From Hominifimenecus microfluidus (GTDB taxonomy: Bacteria; Bacillota; Clostridia; Lachnospirales; Lachnospiraceae), in contig JAJEQR010000008.1 of assembly GCA_020687485.1 (NCBI GenBank), forward strand, positions 46,220-110,219: 64,000 nucleotides of DNA, given 5' to 3'. Every line of letters begins with the position of its first letter. Within the stretch, counting starts at the first letter, position 1. This document shows, piece after piece, positions 24,393 through 31,927 of the stretch. The notes below the pieces were generated by a model. It saw only the letters and a program-made list of their open reading frames with translations. It did no database searches and had not been told where the DNA came from. Both the position numbers and the translations under genes were made by a program.

Positions 24393-25916
24393 TCAGGCCT
24401 CCCACAATTCGATGATCTCGTCGTCGCCAAAATCCGGAAGCATCGGTTCTTCCGTCATACGGCGGGACTTCATAACGTAGATTGCACCCATGACCTGTAC
24501 CGTGATCAAAGGCATCATAGCGACCAGAGCGACAAGTCCGAAAGCATCTGTCATAACATTTCCGCCGAGCGCCTTACAGGCTCCCATTGCGAAGGGCAGC
24601 ATGAAGGTTGCCGTCAGCGGTCCAGAGGCCACGCCGCCGGAGTCGAAGGCGATAGCTGTGAACGTACGGGGGACGAAGAAGCTCAGAGCGAGCGCGATCA
24701 CATAGCCGGGAACCAGGAAATACATGATAGAGATTCCGGTAATTACGCGAAGCATGGCGAGCCCTCCGGCAGCGGATACGGCGATGGAAAGACTGATTCC
24801 CATCGCACGGGCGGAGATGGCTCCGGCACTCAGATCCTCAACCTGCTTGTTCAGGATATGTACGGCAGGTTCCGCGTTAATGATGAACCAGCCCATCAGC
24901 ATTGCCAGCGGTGCGAGCAGCCAGATCTTCCAGCCGGAGGTGAGCGCGCTTCCCAGTGCGTAGCCCAGAGGAGAGAATCCGACGTTCACGCCGGTCAGGA
25001 AGAGTACCAGGCCGACATAGGTATAGAGAACACCCATCAGAATCCGGAGCAGCGGATACTTTCGAAGCCGCAAAGATACTACCTGAAAGATCAGGAAGAA
25101 AATAAAGATCGGGAGGAGAGCCATCGTAACTTCCTTCAGGTATTCCGGAAGGGCGTGCAGATAATCGCGCCCCATCTCAACGGTTGTGGAGATGGAATCG
25201 ATGACCATGAGATCTGTCTGCGTATTTTGCGTCTCGTAGATAAAGTCAAGGATCAGGACAGAGAGGATCGGGCCGATGGAACAGAGGCCGACCAGACCGA
25301 AGCTGTCCGCCTTGGCGTTCTCATCGCTTCGGATGGAGGCTACGCCGACGCCGAGAGCCATGATAAAGGGAACTGTCATCGGGCCGGTGGTCACACCGCC
25401 GGAATCAAAGGCAACGGAGAGAACACCCTCGTCGGAGAGAAACGCAGCGACGAATACGATCGCATAAAAGATCAGCAGCATCCGGCGCAGCGAGATTGCG
25501 AAGAGGATTCTTACCATGCACAGCAGCAGAAAGAATCCGACGCCGACGGATACCGTAAGGATCAGAACCATCGTATCGATCTCCGGCACATTTCCGGCGA
25601 GAACCTGCAGATCCGGTTCGGCGATCGTGATGGCGACGCCGAGCGCGAAGCTGACGGACAGGATCAGCCACAGTTTGCGGGATTTTGTCAGCTTGGACCC
25701 CATGTAGTTGCCGATGCGGCTCATGGACATCTCAGCGCCGAGCGTAAAGAATCCCATCCCCAGGATCAGCATGGCGGTGGCCAGCACGAAGGACAGGACA
25801 AGCCCTGTATCCATGGGAACCAGGAAGAGGCAGATCGCAAGTACGATCAGACTGATAGGAAGAACGGAAGCACAGGCTTCTTTTAGCTTTTCCAGTAGAA
25901 TCTGTTTCTGGTACAA
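24393..25916 (-). CDS. DUF1538 membrane protein (probable transporter or channel)
   Basis: A 507-residue membrane protein with at least 12 helices and two homologous halves. Each half has FDSGGV followed by GP(M/L)T and DAFGLV: VAFDSGGVTTGPMTVPF (about 170-186) and IAFDSGGVASGPLTATF (about 425-441). The inverted or tandem repeat with polar residues in mid-membrane suggests a transport path, but the substrate of DUF1538 is unknown to me. The start is TTG 25916, 7 bases after AAAGGAG; a GTG two codons earlier is only one base from that site. The following gene is a P-II-like protein, suggesting allosteric gating by a nucleotide or metabolite. Confidence 0.85.
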   Translation of the reverse strand: MYQKQILLEKLKEACASVLPISLIVLAICLFLVPMDTGLVLSFVLATAMLILGMGFFTLGAEMSMSRIGNYMGSKLTKSRKLWLILSVSFALGVAITIAEPDLQVLAGNVPEIDTMVLILTVSVGVGFFLLLCMVRILFAISLRRMLLIFYAIVFVAAFLSDEGVLSVAFDSGGVTTGPMTVPFIMALGVGVASIRSDENAKADSFGLVGLCSIGPILSVLILDFIYETQNTQTDLMVIDSISTTVEMGRDYLHALPEYLKEVTMALLPIFIFFLIFQVVSLRLRKYPLLRILMGVLYTYVGLVLFLTGVNVGFSPLGYALGSALTSGWKIWLLAPLAMLMGWFIINAEPAVHILNKQVEDLSAGAISARAMGISLSIAVSAAGGLAMLRVITGISIMYFLVPGYVIALALSFFVPRTFTAIAFDSGGVASGPLTATFMLPFAMGACKALGGNVMTDAFGLVALVAMMPLITVQVMGAIYVMKSRRMTEEPMLPDFGDDEIIELWEA

Positions 25917-26054
25917 TCGCACACTCCTTTCAAAAAAACATATGAAAAAATCTAATTGTTAATAGTATAACAGAAAAAATGAACTATGAATAGTAGAAAA
26001 AGAAAGAAACTTTTGTGAAATAAAAAGAAAAATAAGGTATGTGAGTGGAATAAC

Positions 26055-26087
26055 CCAAAAACAGAGCCTGCCCGTGGACAGACTCTG
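26055..26087 (-). terminator. Terminator of the manC-gmd-rmd operon
   Basis: Arms 26062-26070 and 26079-26087 (CAGAGCCTG / CAGACTCTG, one wobble) are followed on the minus strand by five T at 26056-26061. Confidence 0.75.
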
Positions 26088-26140
26088 TAGAATACACAGC
26101 ATTATTCAGAATCCAGCTGCAATTTGTTTTTACAGGAAAA

Positions 26141-27079
26141 TTACAGCTTCGCGCGCCAGTAATCCAGAGTCTCCTTCAGTGTCTGAGACAGCGGGATCTC
26201 TGGCTGCCAGCCAGTCGCTGCGTGGAGCTTGCGGGTATCCGCCTCGATAATCGGGATATCCACCGGGCGAAGGCGCTCCGGATCGACCTCCACATGGATG
26301 TCGTGATCTGTCATGGCACAGATCTGATCCAGAATTTCCCGGATTGCAATGGCGTGACCGCTGCCGATATTGTAAGTCTCGCCCGCCTGTCCTTTCTGGA
26401 CAAGAAGCGCGTAGGCGCGGACCACGTCGCGGACGTCGGTGAAGTCGCGCATGGCACTTAAATTGCCGACGCGGATTACCGGTTCCCGCAGACCTTTCTC
26501 GATCTCAGCGGCCTGCTTACAGAAATCTGCAACCACGAACATGGGTGCCTGGTTTGGACCAATATGGTTGAAAGCACGTACCATGATGTTGTCCATCTGG
26601 TAGGCATCCGCGTAGATCTTTGCGATCATGTTCTGGCAGGTCTTCGTCGCTGCATAGATATTGCCGGGACGGGGCGTATTGTCTTCGTTGATGGGGGTTT
26701 CGCCGGGACGAATATGGCCGTATTCCTCGCCGGAGCCGATCAGAAGCGTACGCGGCTTATAATCCAGCTCACGGATTGCATCCAGCAGGTTGACGCTGCC
26801 CTTGATATTTACATCGATGGTTAGCCCCGGCTTCTTCCAGGATAGTGCAACCGAACTCTGCGCTGCCAGATGGAAGATATAGTCTGGGTGAACCGTGTTC
26901 AGAATTTCCCGGATCTGCGTGGGATCCAGGAGGTTCAGGTTATAGACATCCGTGCCGGGAAGTTCCAGCGATTCGGAGTCCATCTTGGTGATGGCGACTT
27001 TCCAGTGCCAGTTGTTCATACAATGAGCGGCGAGATAGCTTCCCACGAAACCGGCACCGCCGATAATCAGAGCCTGCAT
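26141..27079 (-). CDS. rmd: GDP-6-deoxy-D-mannose reductase (GDP-4-keto-6-deoxymannose reductase)
   Basis: A 312-residue short-chain dehydrogenase/reductase. The NAD(P) loop is GGAGFVGSYL at residues 7-16, and the catalytic Tyr/Lys pair is in YAATK (about residue 140). It reduces GDP-4-keto-6-deoxy-D-mannose, made by Gmd, to GDP-D-rhamnose; RAFNHIGPNQ is typical of Rmd. The alternative GDP-fucose synthase also epimerises the sugar and looks different in sequence, but that enzyme cannot be wholly excluded from reading alone. It is the last gene of an operon manC-gmd-rmd; the gap to gmd is 18 bases with an AGGAGGG site. Confidence 0.88.
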   Translation of the reverse strand: MQALIIGGAGFVGSYLAAHCMNNWHWKVAITKMDSESLELPGTDVYNLNLLDPTQIREILNTVHPDYIFHLAAQSSVALSWKKPGLTIDVNIKGSVNLLDAIRELDYKPRTLLIGSGEEYGHIRPGETPINEDNTPRPGNIYAATKTCQNMIAKIYADAYQMDNIMVRAFNHIGPNQAPMFVVADFCKQAAEIEKGLREPVIRVGNLSAMRDFTDVRDVVRAYALLVQKGQAGETYNIGSGHAIAIREILDQICAMTDHDIHVEVDPERLRPVDIPIIEADTRKLHAATGWQPEIPLSQTLKETLDYWRAKL

Positions 27080-27097
27080 GAAAGCCCTCCTTTCTGT

Positions 27098-28129
27098 TTA
27101 CAGACGGGAGAAGGCGATCTCTTTAGCTACCAGCTCCATGTCATTCTTCACCATGCGGGATACCAGTTCCTGGAACGGGATCTCACGTTTCCAGCCCAGA
27201 GTCTTCTCTGCCTTGGAAGGATCGCCGAGGAGGATATCTACTTCAGCGGGACGGAAGAATTCCGGATTTACTTTAACGACTACCTTGCCGGTGGCCTTGT
27301 CGGTACCGGTCTCGTTCACGCCTTCGCCGGACCACTCGATCTCGATGCCAGCACATGCGAAAGCGGTATCCACGAATTCACGAACCGTGCGGGTCTCGTT
27401 CGTCGCGATAACGTAATCGTCCGGAGTATCCTGCTGCAGCATCAGCCACATCGCGTGAACATAGTCTTTGGAATGTCCCCAGTCGCGCTTGGAATCCAGG
27501 TTGCCGAGCTCTACGCAGTCCTGTACGCCCTGCTTGATGCGGGCAACAGCATTCGTGATCTTTCTGGTAACGAATTCTTTGCCGCGGCGCTCGCTCTCAT
27601 GATTGAAGAGGATACCGCTGCAGGCGAAGAGGTTGTAGCTCTCTCGGTAGTTCTTGGTGATCCAGTGGCCGTACAGCTTCGCTACGCCGTAAGGGCTGCG
27701 GGGGTAGAACGGAGTCGTCTCGCACTGTGGGATTGCCTGTACCAGGCCGAACATCTCGGAAGTGGAAGCCTGATAGAAATGAGCCTCCGGCTTTACGACA
27801 CGGATGGCTTCCAGCATGTTGGTGACGCCGATGGCATCGATCTCAGCGGTGGCAAGGGGCTGCTCCCAGCTGGTTGCTACGAAGGATTGTGCCGCCAGGT
27901 TGTACACTTCGTCTGCCTGAGAGATCGTCATGGCGTGGATCAGAGAGGTCTGATCCGTCATATCCGCATAGATAAAGTGAATCTTGTCCTTGATATGATC
28001 GACATTGCCGTAGTCTACGACGCTCTTGCGGCGCATCAGACCGTATACTTCGTAGCCTTTGTCCAGCAGAAGCTCTGCCAGGTAAGAACCGTCCTGACCG
28101 GTAATACCGGTAATTAATGCATGTTTCAT
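27098..28129 (-). CDS. gmd: GDP-mannose 4,6-dehydratase
   Basis: A 343-residue NADP-dependent dehydratase making GDP-4-keto-6-deoxy-D-mannose from GDP-mannose. The Gly-rich loop is [11 protein letters not shown] at residues 7-17; the catalytic region shows STSEMFG and the YxxxK motif YGVAK (about residue 150). [14 protein letters not shown] and [16 protein letters not shown] are highly characteristic of Gmd and involved in nucleotide-sugar and NADP binding in the tetramer. The ribosome site is AAAGGAGA. Gmd lies between its upstream supplier manC and rmd, so the pathway product is GDP-D-rhamnose. Confidence 0.96.
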   Translation of the reverse strand: MKHALITGITGQDGSYLAELLLDKGYEVYGLMRRKSVVDYGNVDHIKDKIHFIYADMTDQTSLIHAMTISQADEVYNLAAQSFVATSWEQPLATAEIDAIGVTNMLEAIRVVKPEAHFYQASTSEMFGLVQAIPQCETTPFYPRSPYGVAKLYGHWITKNYRESYNLFACSGILFNHESERRGKEFVTRKITNAVARIKQGVQDCVELGNLDSKRDWGHSKDYVHAMWLMLQQDTPDDYVIATNETRTVREFVDTAFACAGIEIEWSGEGVNETGTDKATGKVVVKVNPEFFRPAEVDILLGDPSKAEKTLGWKREIPFQELVSRMVKNDMELVAKEIAFSRL

Positions 28130-28150
28130 TTATATTCTCCTTTATGAATC

Positions 28151-29221
28151 TTACAAATACTGTGTCTGGCCTTCTTCTCTGAGCTTTGCGAGGATCTTCT
28201 TGATATCACCGGCGTGAGTCTTGTCGCAGATCAGGGTGACGTCATCCGTATCGATTACGATCAGATCCTCGATGCCTACAGTGGCGATCAGTTTGCCGCT
28301 GCTCTCAATGATGCAGTGGTTGGTATCCACTGTGGCGATATTGCCGCGCAGCACATTGCCCTCAGCGTCCGACTTGCGGATGCGCCCCATGGCCAGCCAG
28401 GAGCCCACATCGTCCCAGCCGAAGTTGCCGGGCAGGATGAAGATGTGAGAAGCCTTCTCCATAATGCCGTAGTCGATGGATTCGGAGGGCAGCGTCGGGA
28501 ATACTTCTTTGAGAATCCTGGTCTCGCTGGGAGTTCCGATGGCGGCTCCGATGGTCTGAAGACCGTCATAGAGATCCGGCATATGCATCTTTATATTGTC
28601 AAGGATGCTGGATACGCGCCAGAGGAACATGCCGCTGTTCCAGAGGTAGTCGCCGGAACGAAGGTATTCCTGTGCCTTCTCCAGGCAGGGCTTTTCAACG
28701 AAACGGTCTACCGCGAAAGCATGTCCGTTTGTCTCGTCCGGATTGTAGCGGATATAGCCGTAGCCGGTCTCCGGATAGTTCGGCGTGATACCGATGGTAA
28801 CCAGGTTCGGGCTGGTCTCAGCGATCTCCAGACCCTGGCAGATCGTGCGGACAAAGGTGGGAGTGGAGCGTACCAGATGATCGGAAGGAAGAACCATCAT
28901 AAGGGCATCTTCATACTTCCGGCTGATGTGCATGGCACCGAGGCCGATGCAGGGAGCCGTGTTGCGTCCGACCGGCTCACACAGAATATTCTGTTCCGGA
29001 AGTCCGGGCAGCTGAGCCAGTACCAGCTCGCGGTAAGCCTCGTTGGTGGCAATGTATACGTCTTCCAGATCAACCAGAGCGGAAATACGCTCGACCGTGA
29101 GCTGAATCATGGTCTTTCCGTCATCGGTCAGAGAGAGAAACTGCTTCGGAAGTGCCTGACGGCTCCTGGGCCAGAATCGCTCTCCACGGCCTCCGGCCAT
29201 GATCAAAGCGGTTGCTTTCAT
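28151..29221 (-). CDS. manC: Mannose-1-phosphate guanylyltransferase
   Basis: A 356-residue GDP-mannose pyrophosphorylase. The nucleotide loop is MAGGRGERFWPRSR and PKQF near the N-terminus; LPSDHLV and the sugar-binding FVEKP follow. Its length matches the single-domain form without the phosphomannose isomerase half. I chose ATG 29221 (AAAGGAG 11 bases upstream); the longer frame to 29290 runs through the promoter. It heads the manC-gmd-rmd operon and feeds GDP-mannose to both Gmd and any mannosyltransferase of the clusters at 1-13469 and 29444-31775. Confidence 0.95.
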   Translation of the reverse strand: MKATALIMAGGRGERFWPRSRQALPKQFLSLTDDGKTMIQLTVERISALVDLEDVYIATNEAYRELVLAQLPGLPEQNILCEPVGRNTAPCIGLGAMHISRKYEDALMMVLPSDHLVRSTPTFVRTICQGLEIAETSPNLVTIGITPNYPETGYGYIRYNPDETNGHAFAVDRFVEKPCLEKAQEYLRSGDYLWNSGMFLWRVSSILDNIKMHMPDLYDGLQTIGAAIGTPSETRILKEVFPTLPSESIDYGIMEKASHIFILPGNFGWDDVGSWLAMGRIRKSDAEGNVLRGNIATVDTNHCIIESSGKLIATVGIEDLIVIDTDDVTLICDKTHAGDIKKILAKLREEGQTQYL

Positions 29222-29281
29222 ATTATTAGTTCTCCTTTGATTGAAATACTGTGTCGTGTTAAGACAGAATAATACGCATAA

Positions 29282-29310
29282 AGTATACAATAATCATGTC
29301 GGAAAAACAA
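29282..29310 (-). promoter_or_regulatory. Promoter of manC-gmd-rmd
   Basis: On the minus strand TTGTTT (29305-29310), a 17-base spacer and TATACT (29282-29287). The -35 box lies 28 bases from that of the divergent promoter at 29339-29367, so the two sets can be regulated together. Confidence 0.65.
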
Positions 29311-29338
29311 CAGAAAAATTATCCGGCCAAAAATCCTT

Positions 29339-29367
29339 TTGACCCGGACATTAGAATATGGTATGAT
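29339..29367 (+). promoter_or_regulatory. Promoter of the two GT4 genes at 29444-31775
   Basis: TTGACC (29339-29344), a 17-base spacer and TATGAT (29362-29367), giving a leader of about 70 bases before the ATG at 29444. Confidence 0.7.
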
Positions 29368-29443
29368 ACCATCGATAAAGAAGCAGCTGCTTCAGACTCC
29401 GGCGGGTACGCAGCAGCCGGAGAAACAGAAAGGACAACGTGGA

Positions 29444-30592
29444 ATGAAAGTATCGTTTGATGCACAGCTTCTGCTGGAGGCACAGAAGACGGGAATCGGC
29501 TGGATGGCGGACCGCCTGCTGCGGGAAATGCGCCGGATCGATCCGGAGATGGATCTGCAGCTGAATTATTTCCAGCTGAGAGATTATAAGAACGGGACGC
29601 CGGAAGCGATGAAGGAGTACCTGAATCTCGGCTTCCGGGAGAAGCGGGCCTTCTGCAGCTACAGCCTGTACAAGATGCTCTGGAACTGGATTCCGTATCC
29701 GTATTCTTCCTTCTTCGGGAAGGATTCAGATATTTCTTTCTTCTTTAATTATTATATTCCGCCGGGAGTGAAGGGAAAGCCGGTCACGGTATTCCACGAT
29801 ATGGGCTACAAGGCATTTCCGGAGACCGTGCGAAAGCGGACGATGATGATGCTGAATGCCAATATGGAGAAAGCGTGCCGCCGTGCGGAGAAGATCATCA
29901 CCGTTTCGCAGTTCACGAAGGATGAGACGAATAAGTACCTGGGCGTGGATCCGGATCGCATGGTAGTGATGCACCTGGGTGTGAATCACGAGGTATTTCG
30001 TCCCGGATGTCCGAAGGAGCGGATCGACGCGGTGAGGGCGAAGTACCATCTGCCGGAGGAGTACCTGCTCTACCTCGGTACGCTGGAGCCTAGGAAGAAC
30101 ATCGTGCGGATGATCAATGCTTATGCGAAGGCGCAGGCGGAGGACCCTTCGGTTCCTGTGCTGGTGCTGGCTGGCCGGAAGGGCTGGATGTACGATGAGA
30201 TCTTCGCGAGAGTGAAGGAATTGAAGCTGGAAGAGAAGATCATCTTCACCGGTTATATTGATGCGGATGAGCCGCCGGTTCTGCTGAACGGTGCGCTGGC
30301 GTTCCTCTTCCCTTCTTTATATGAAGGGTTTGGAATCCCGCCGCTGGAGGCGATGGCGTGCGGAACGCCGGTGCTTACGGCGAACGCAGCATCCCTTCCG
30401 GAAGTGGTCGGAACAGCCGGAATTCTGGCGGATCCTTATTCCGAGGATGAGATTGCGGACGGGATCTTAAAGCTCTGCCGCGACCGGGCGCTCCGGGAAA
30501 AGCTTTCGAAGGACGGAATTGAGCGAGCCGCAGGGTTTACCTGGGAGAAAGGAGCAGAAATTCTGCTGGATGTCTTTGCATCCATAAGTTAG
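29444..30592 (+). CDS. GT4-family glycosyltransferase (mannosyl/rhamnosyl type)
   Basis: A 382-residue GT-B enzyme. The N-terminal domain shows the loop [13 protein letters not shown]; the donor domain has [17 protein letters not shown] and [19 protein letters not shown], with the full E-x7-E motif. These blocks recur in GDP-mannose or GDP-rhamnose using enzymes such as WbdA/WbaZ types, fitting the divergently transcribed GDP-D-rhamnose genes. I chose ATG 29444, which begins [17 protein letters not shown] as expected; the frame back to 29339 begins inside the promoter. The next GT4 gene starts 4 bases after the stop. Confidence 0.88.
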   Translation: MKVSFDAQLLLEAQKTGIGWMADRLLREMRRIDPEMDLQLNYFQLRDYKNGTPEAMKEYLNLGFREKRAFCSYSLYKMLWNWIPYPYSSFFGKDSDISFFFNYYIPPGVKGKPVTVFHDMGYKAFPETVRKRTMMMLNANMEKACRRAEKIITVSQFTKDETNKYLGVDPDRMVVMHLGVNHEVFRPGCPKERIDAVRAKYHLPEEYLLYLGTLEPRKNIVRMINAYAKAQAEDPSVPVLVLAGRKGWMYDEIFARVKELKLEEKIIFTGYIDADEPPVLLNGALAFLFPSLYEGFGIPPLEAMACGTPVLTANAASLPEVVGTAGILADPYSEDEIADGILKLCRDRALREKLSKDGIERAAGFTWEKGAEILLDVFASIS

Positions 30593-30596
30593 TGTT

Positions 30597-31775
30597 ATGA
30601 AAAGTGATGATGCGAATAGAGAAAATCGAGTGACGGAAGTTCCGGCGGAACCGAAGGACAGCGCAAGCGAGAAGAAGCTTCGTGTTCTGCAGGTGAATAA
30701 GATGTATTATCCTGCCACCGGGGGCGTGGAACGCCTGGTGCAGCAGATCGCGGAAGGTCTGAATGAGCGCACAGATATGAGGGTGCTTGTCTGCCGGAAG
30801 AAGGGCAAGGGGCAGGTGGATACCATCAATGGCGTGGAGGTTCACCGGGCATCCAGCCTGGGTGTGTATTTCTCCATGCCGGTATCCTTCAGCTTCTTCC
30901 GTCAGCTGCGGTCGATGAGCCGGGACTGCGATGTTATCCATCTGCATATGCCATTTCCTCTGGGAGATCTGGGAATCCTCTTAAGCGGTTTCAAGGGAAA
31001 GGTGGTTGTCAGCTGGCACAGCGATGTTGTACGTCAGAAGAAACTGATGGTGCTGTACCGGCCGATTATGGAGCGGCTGCTGAAGCGTGCGGACGCGATC
31101 GTGGTGGCTACCAGAGGGCATATCGACGGTTCTGCTTATCTGGGACCGTACCGGGATAAGTGTGTGGTTGTGCCGTATGCGGTCAGCGAATATCTGAGAA
31201 GAAAAGCGGAGGAGAGCACACCGAAGCAGTATATTCCGGGCGCACCGGTGGAATTCCTTTTCGTGGGACGCCTGGTGTATTACAAAGGCTGTGACGTCCT
31301 GCTTCGTGCGTTCGCGAAGGTCCCGAATGCGCGCCTGACGATGGTCGGAAACGGTGTGCTGCTCGAAGAGCTGCAGAATCTGGCGGAGGAGCTGGGCATT
31401 GCTTCACGGGTACGCTTTGAGACGGATCTGCCGGATAGTAAGATGGCAGTTGCCTTTGAGAATTCTGATGTCTTTGTGCTTCCCTCGGTGGAGCGCAGCG
31501 AAGCCTTCGGCCTGGTTCAGATTGAGGCGATGGCATATGGCAAGCCTGTGATTAATACCTGGCTGAAGAGTGGTGTGCCTTATGTCAGCCTGAACGGGAA
31601 GACTGGACTTACGGTAAATCCTGGTGACGTGGACGCTCTGGCGGATGCGATGAAGAAGCTAGCGGCAGATCCTGCGCTTCGCGAGCAATACGGGAAAGCG
31701 GCGCGCGAGAGAGTACAGAAGAATTTTACTACGGAACTTATGCTGGATCAGCTGATGAAAGTATATCAGTGGTAG
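30597..31775 (+). CDS. GT4-family glycosyltransferase
   Basis: A 392-residue GT-B enzyme. After a charged N-terminal extension of about 28 residues, the acceptor domain begins LRVLQVNKMYYPATGGVERL. The donor domain has FLFVGRLVYYKGCDVLLRAF and LPSVERSEAFGLVQIEAMAYG. This pattern matches the WfcD/PimB-like rhamnosyl or mannosyltransferases. It starts 4 bases after the preceding stop without an evident Shine-Dalgarno site, so translation is probably coupled. No terminator is visible before the promoter at 31851. Confidence 0.87.
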   Translation: MKSDDANRENRVTEVPAEPKDSASEKKLRVLQVNKMYYPATGGVERLVQQIAEGLNERTDMRVLVCRKKGKGQVDTINGVEVHRASSLGVYFSMPVSFSFFRQLRSMSRDCDVIHLHMPFPLGDLGILLSGFKGKVVVSWHSDVVRQKKLMVLYRPIMERLLKRADAIVVATRGHIDGSAYLGPYRDKCVVVPYAVSEYLRRKAEESTPKQYIPGAPVEFLFVGRLVYYKGCDVLLRAFAKVPNARLTMVGNGVLLEELQNLAEELGIASRVRFETDLPDSKMAVAFENSDVFVLPSVERSEAFGLVQIEAMAYGKPVINTWLKSGVPYVSLNGKTGLTVNPGDVDALADAMKKLAADPALREQYGKAARERVQKNFTTELMLDQLMKVYQW

Positions 31776-31850
31776 ATAATCAACTATAGAAACAGAAAGA
31801 AATAAAAATGTAACAAAGTTGTAAACATTTTTAAGATTTTTTTAAAATGC

Positions 31851-31879
31851 TTGAAATTGGTGCTTAGCACTAGTAGAAT
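31851..31879 (+). promoter_or_regulatory. Promoter of the NlpC/P60-like wall enzyme gene
   Basis: TTGAAA (31851-31856), a 17-base spacer and TAGAAT (31874-31879), 48 bases before the ATG. Confidence 0.6.
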
Positions 31880-31927
31880 ATTTACCAGAAAGATATGTTT
31901 TAACCTGGCAACACGAAAGGAAAACGA

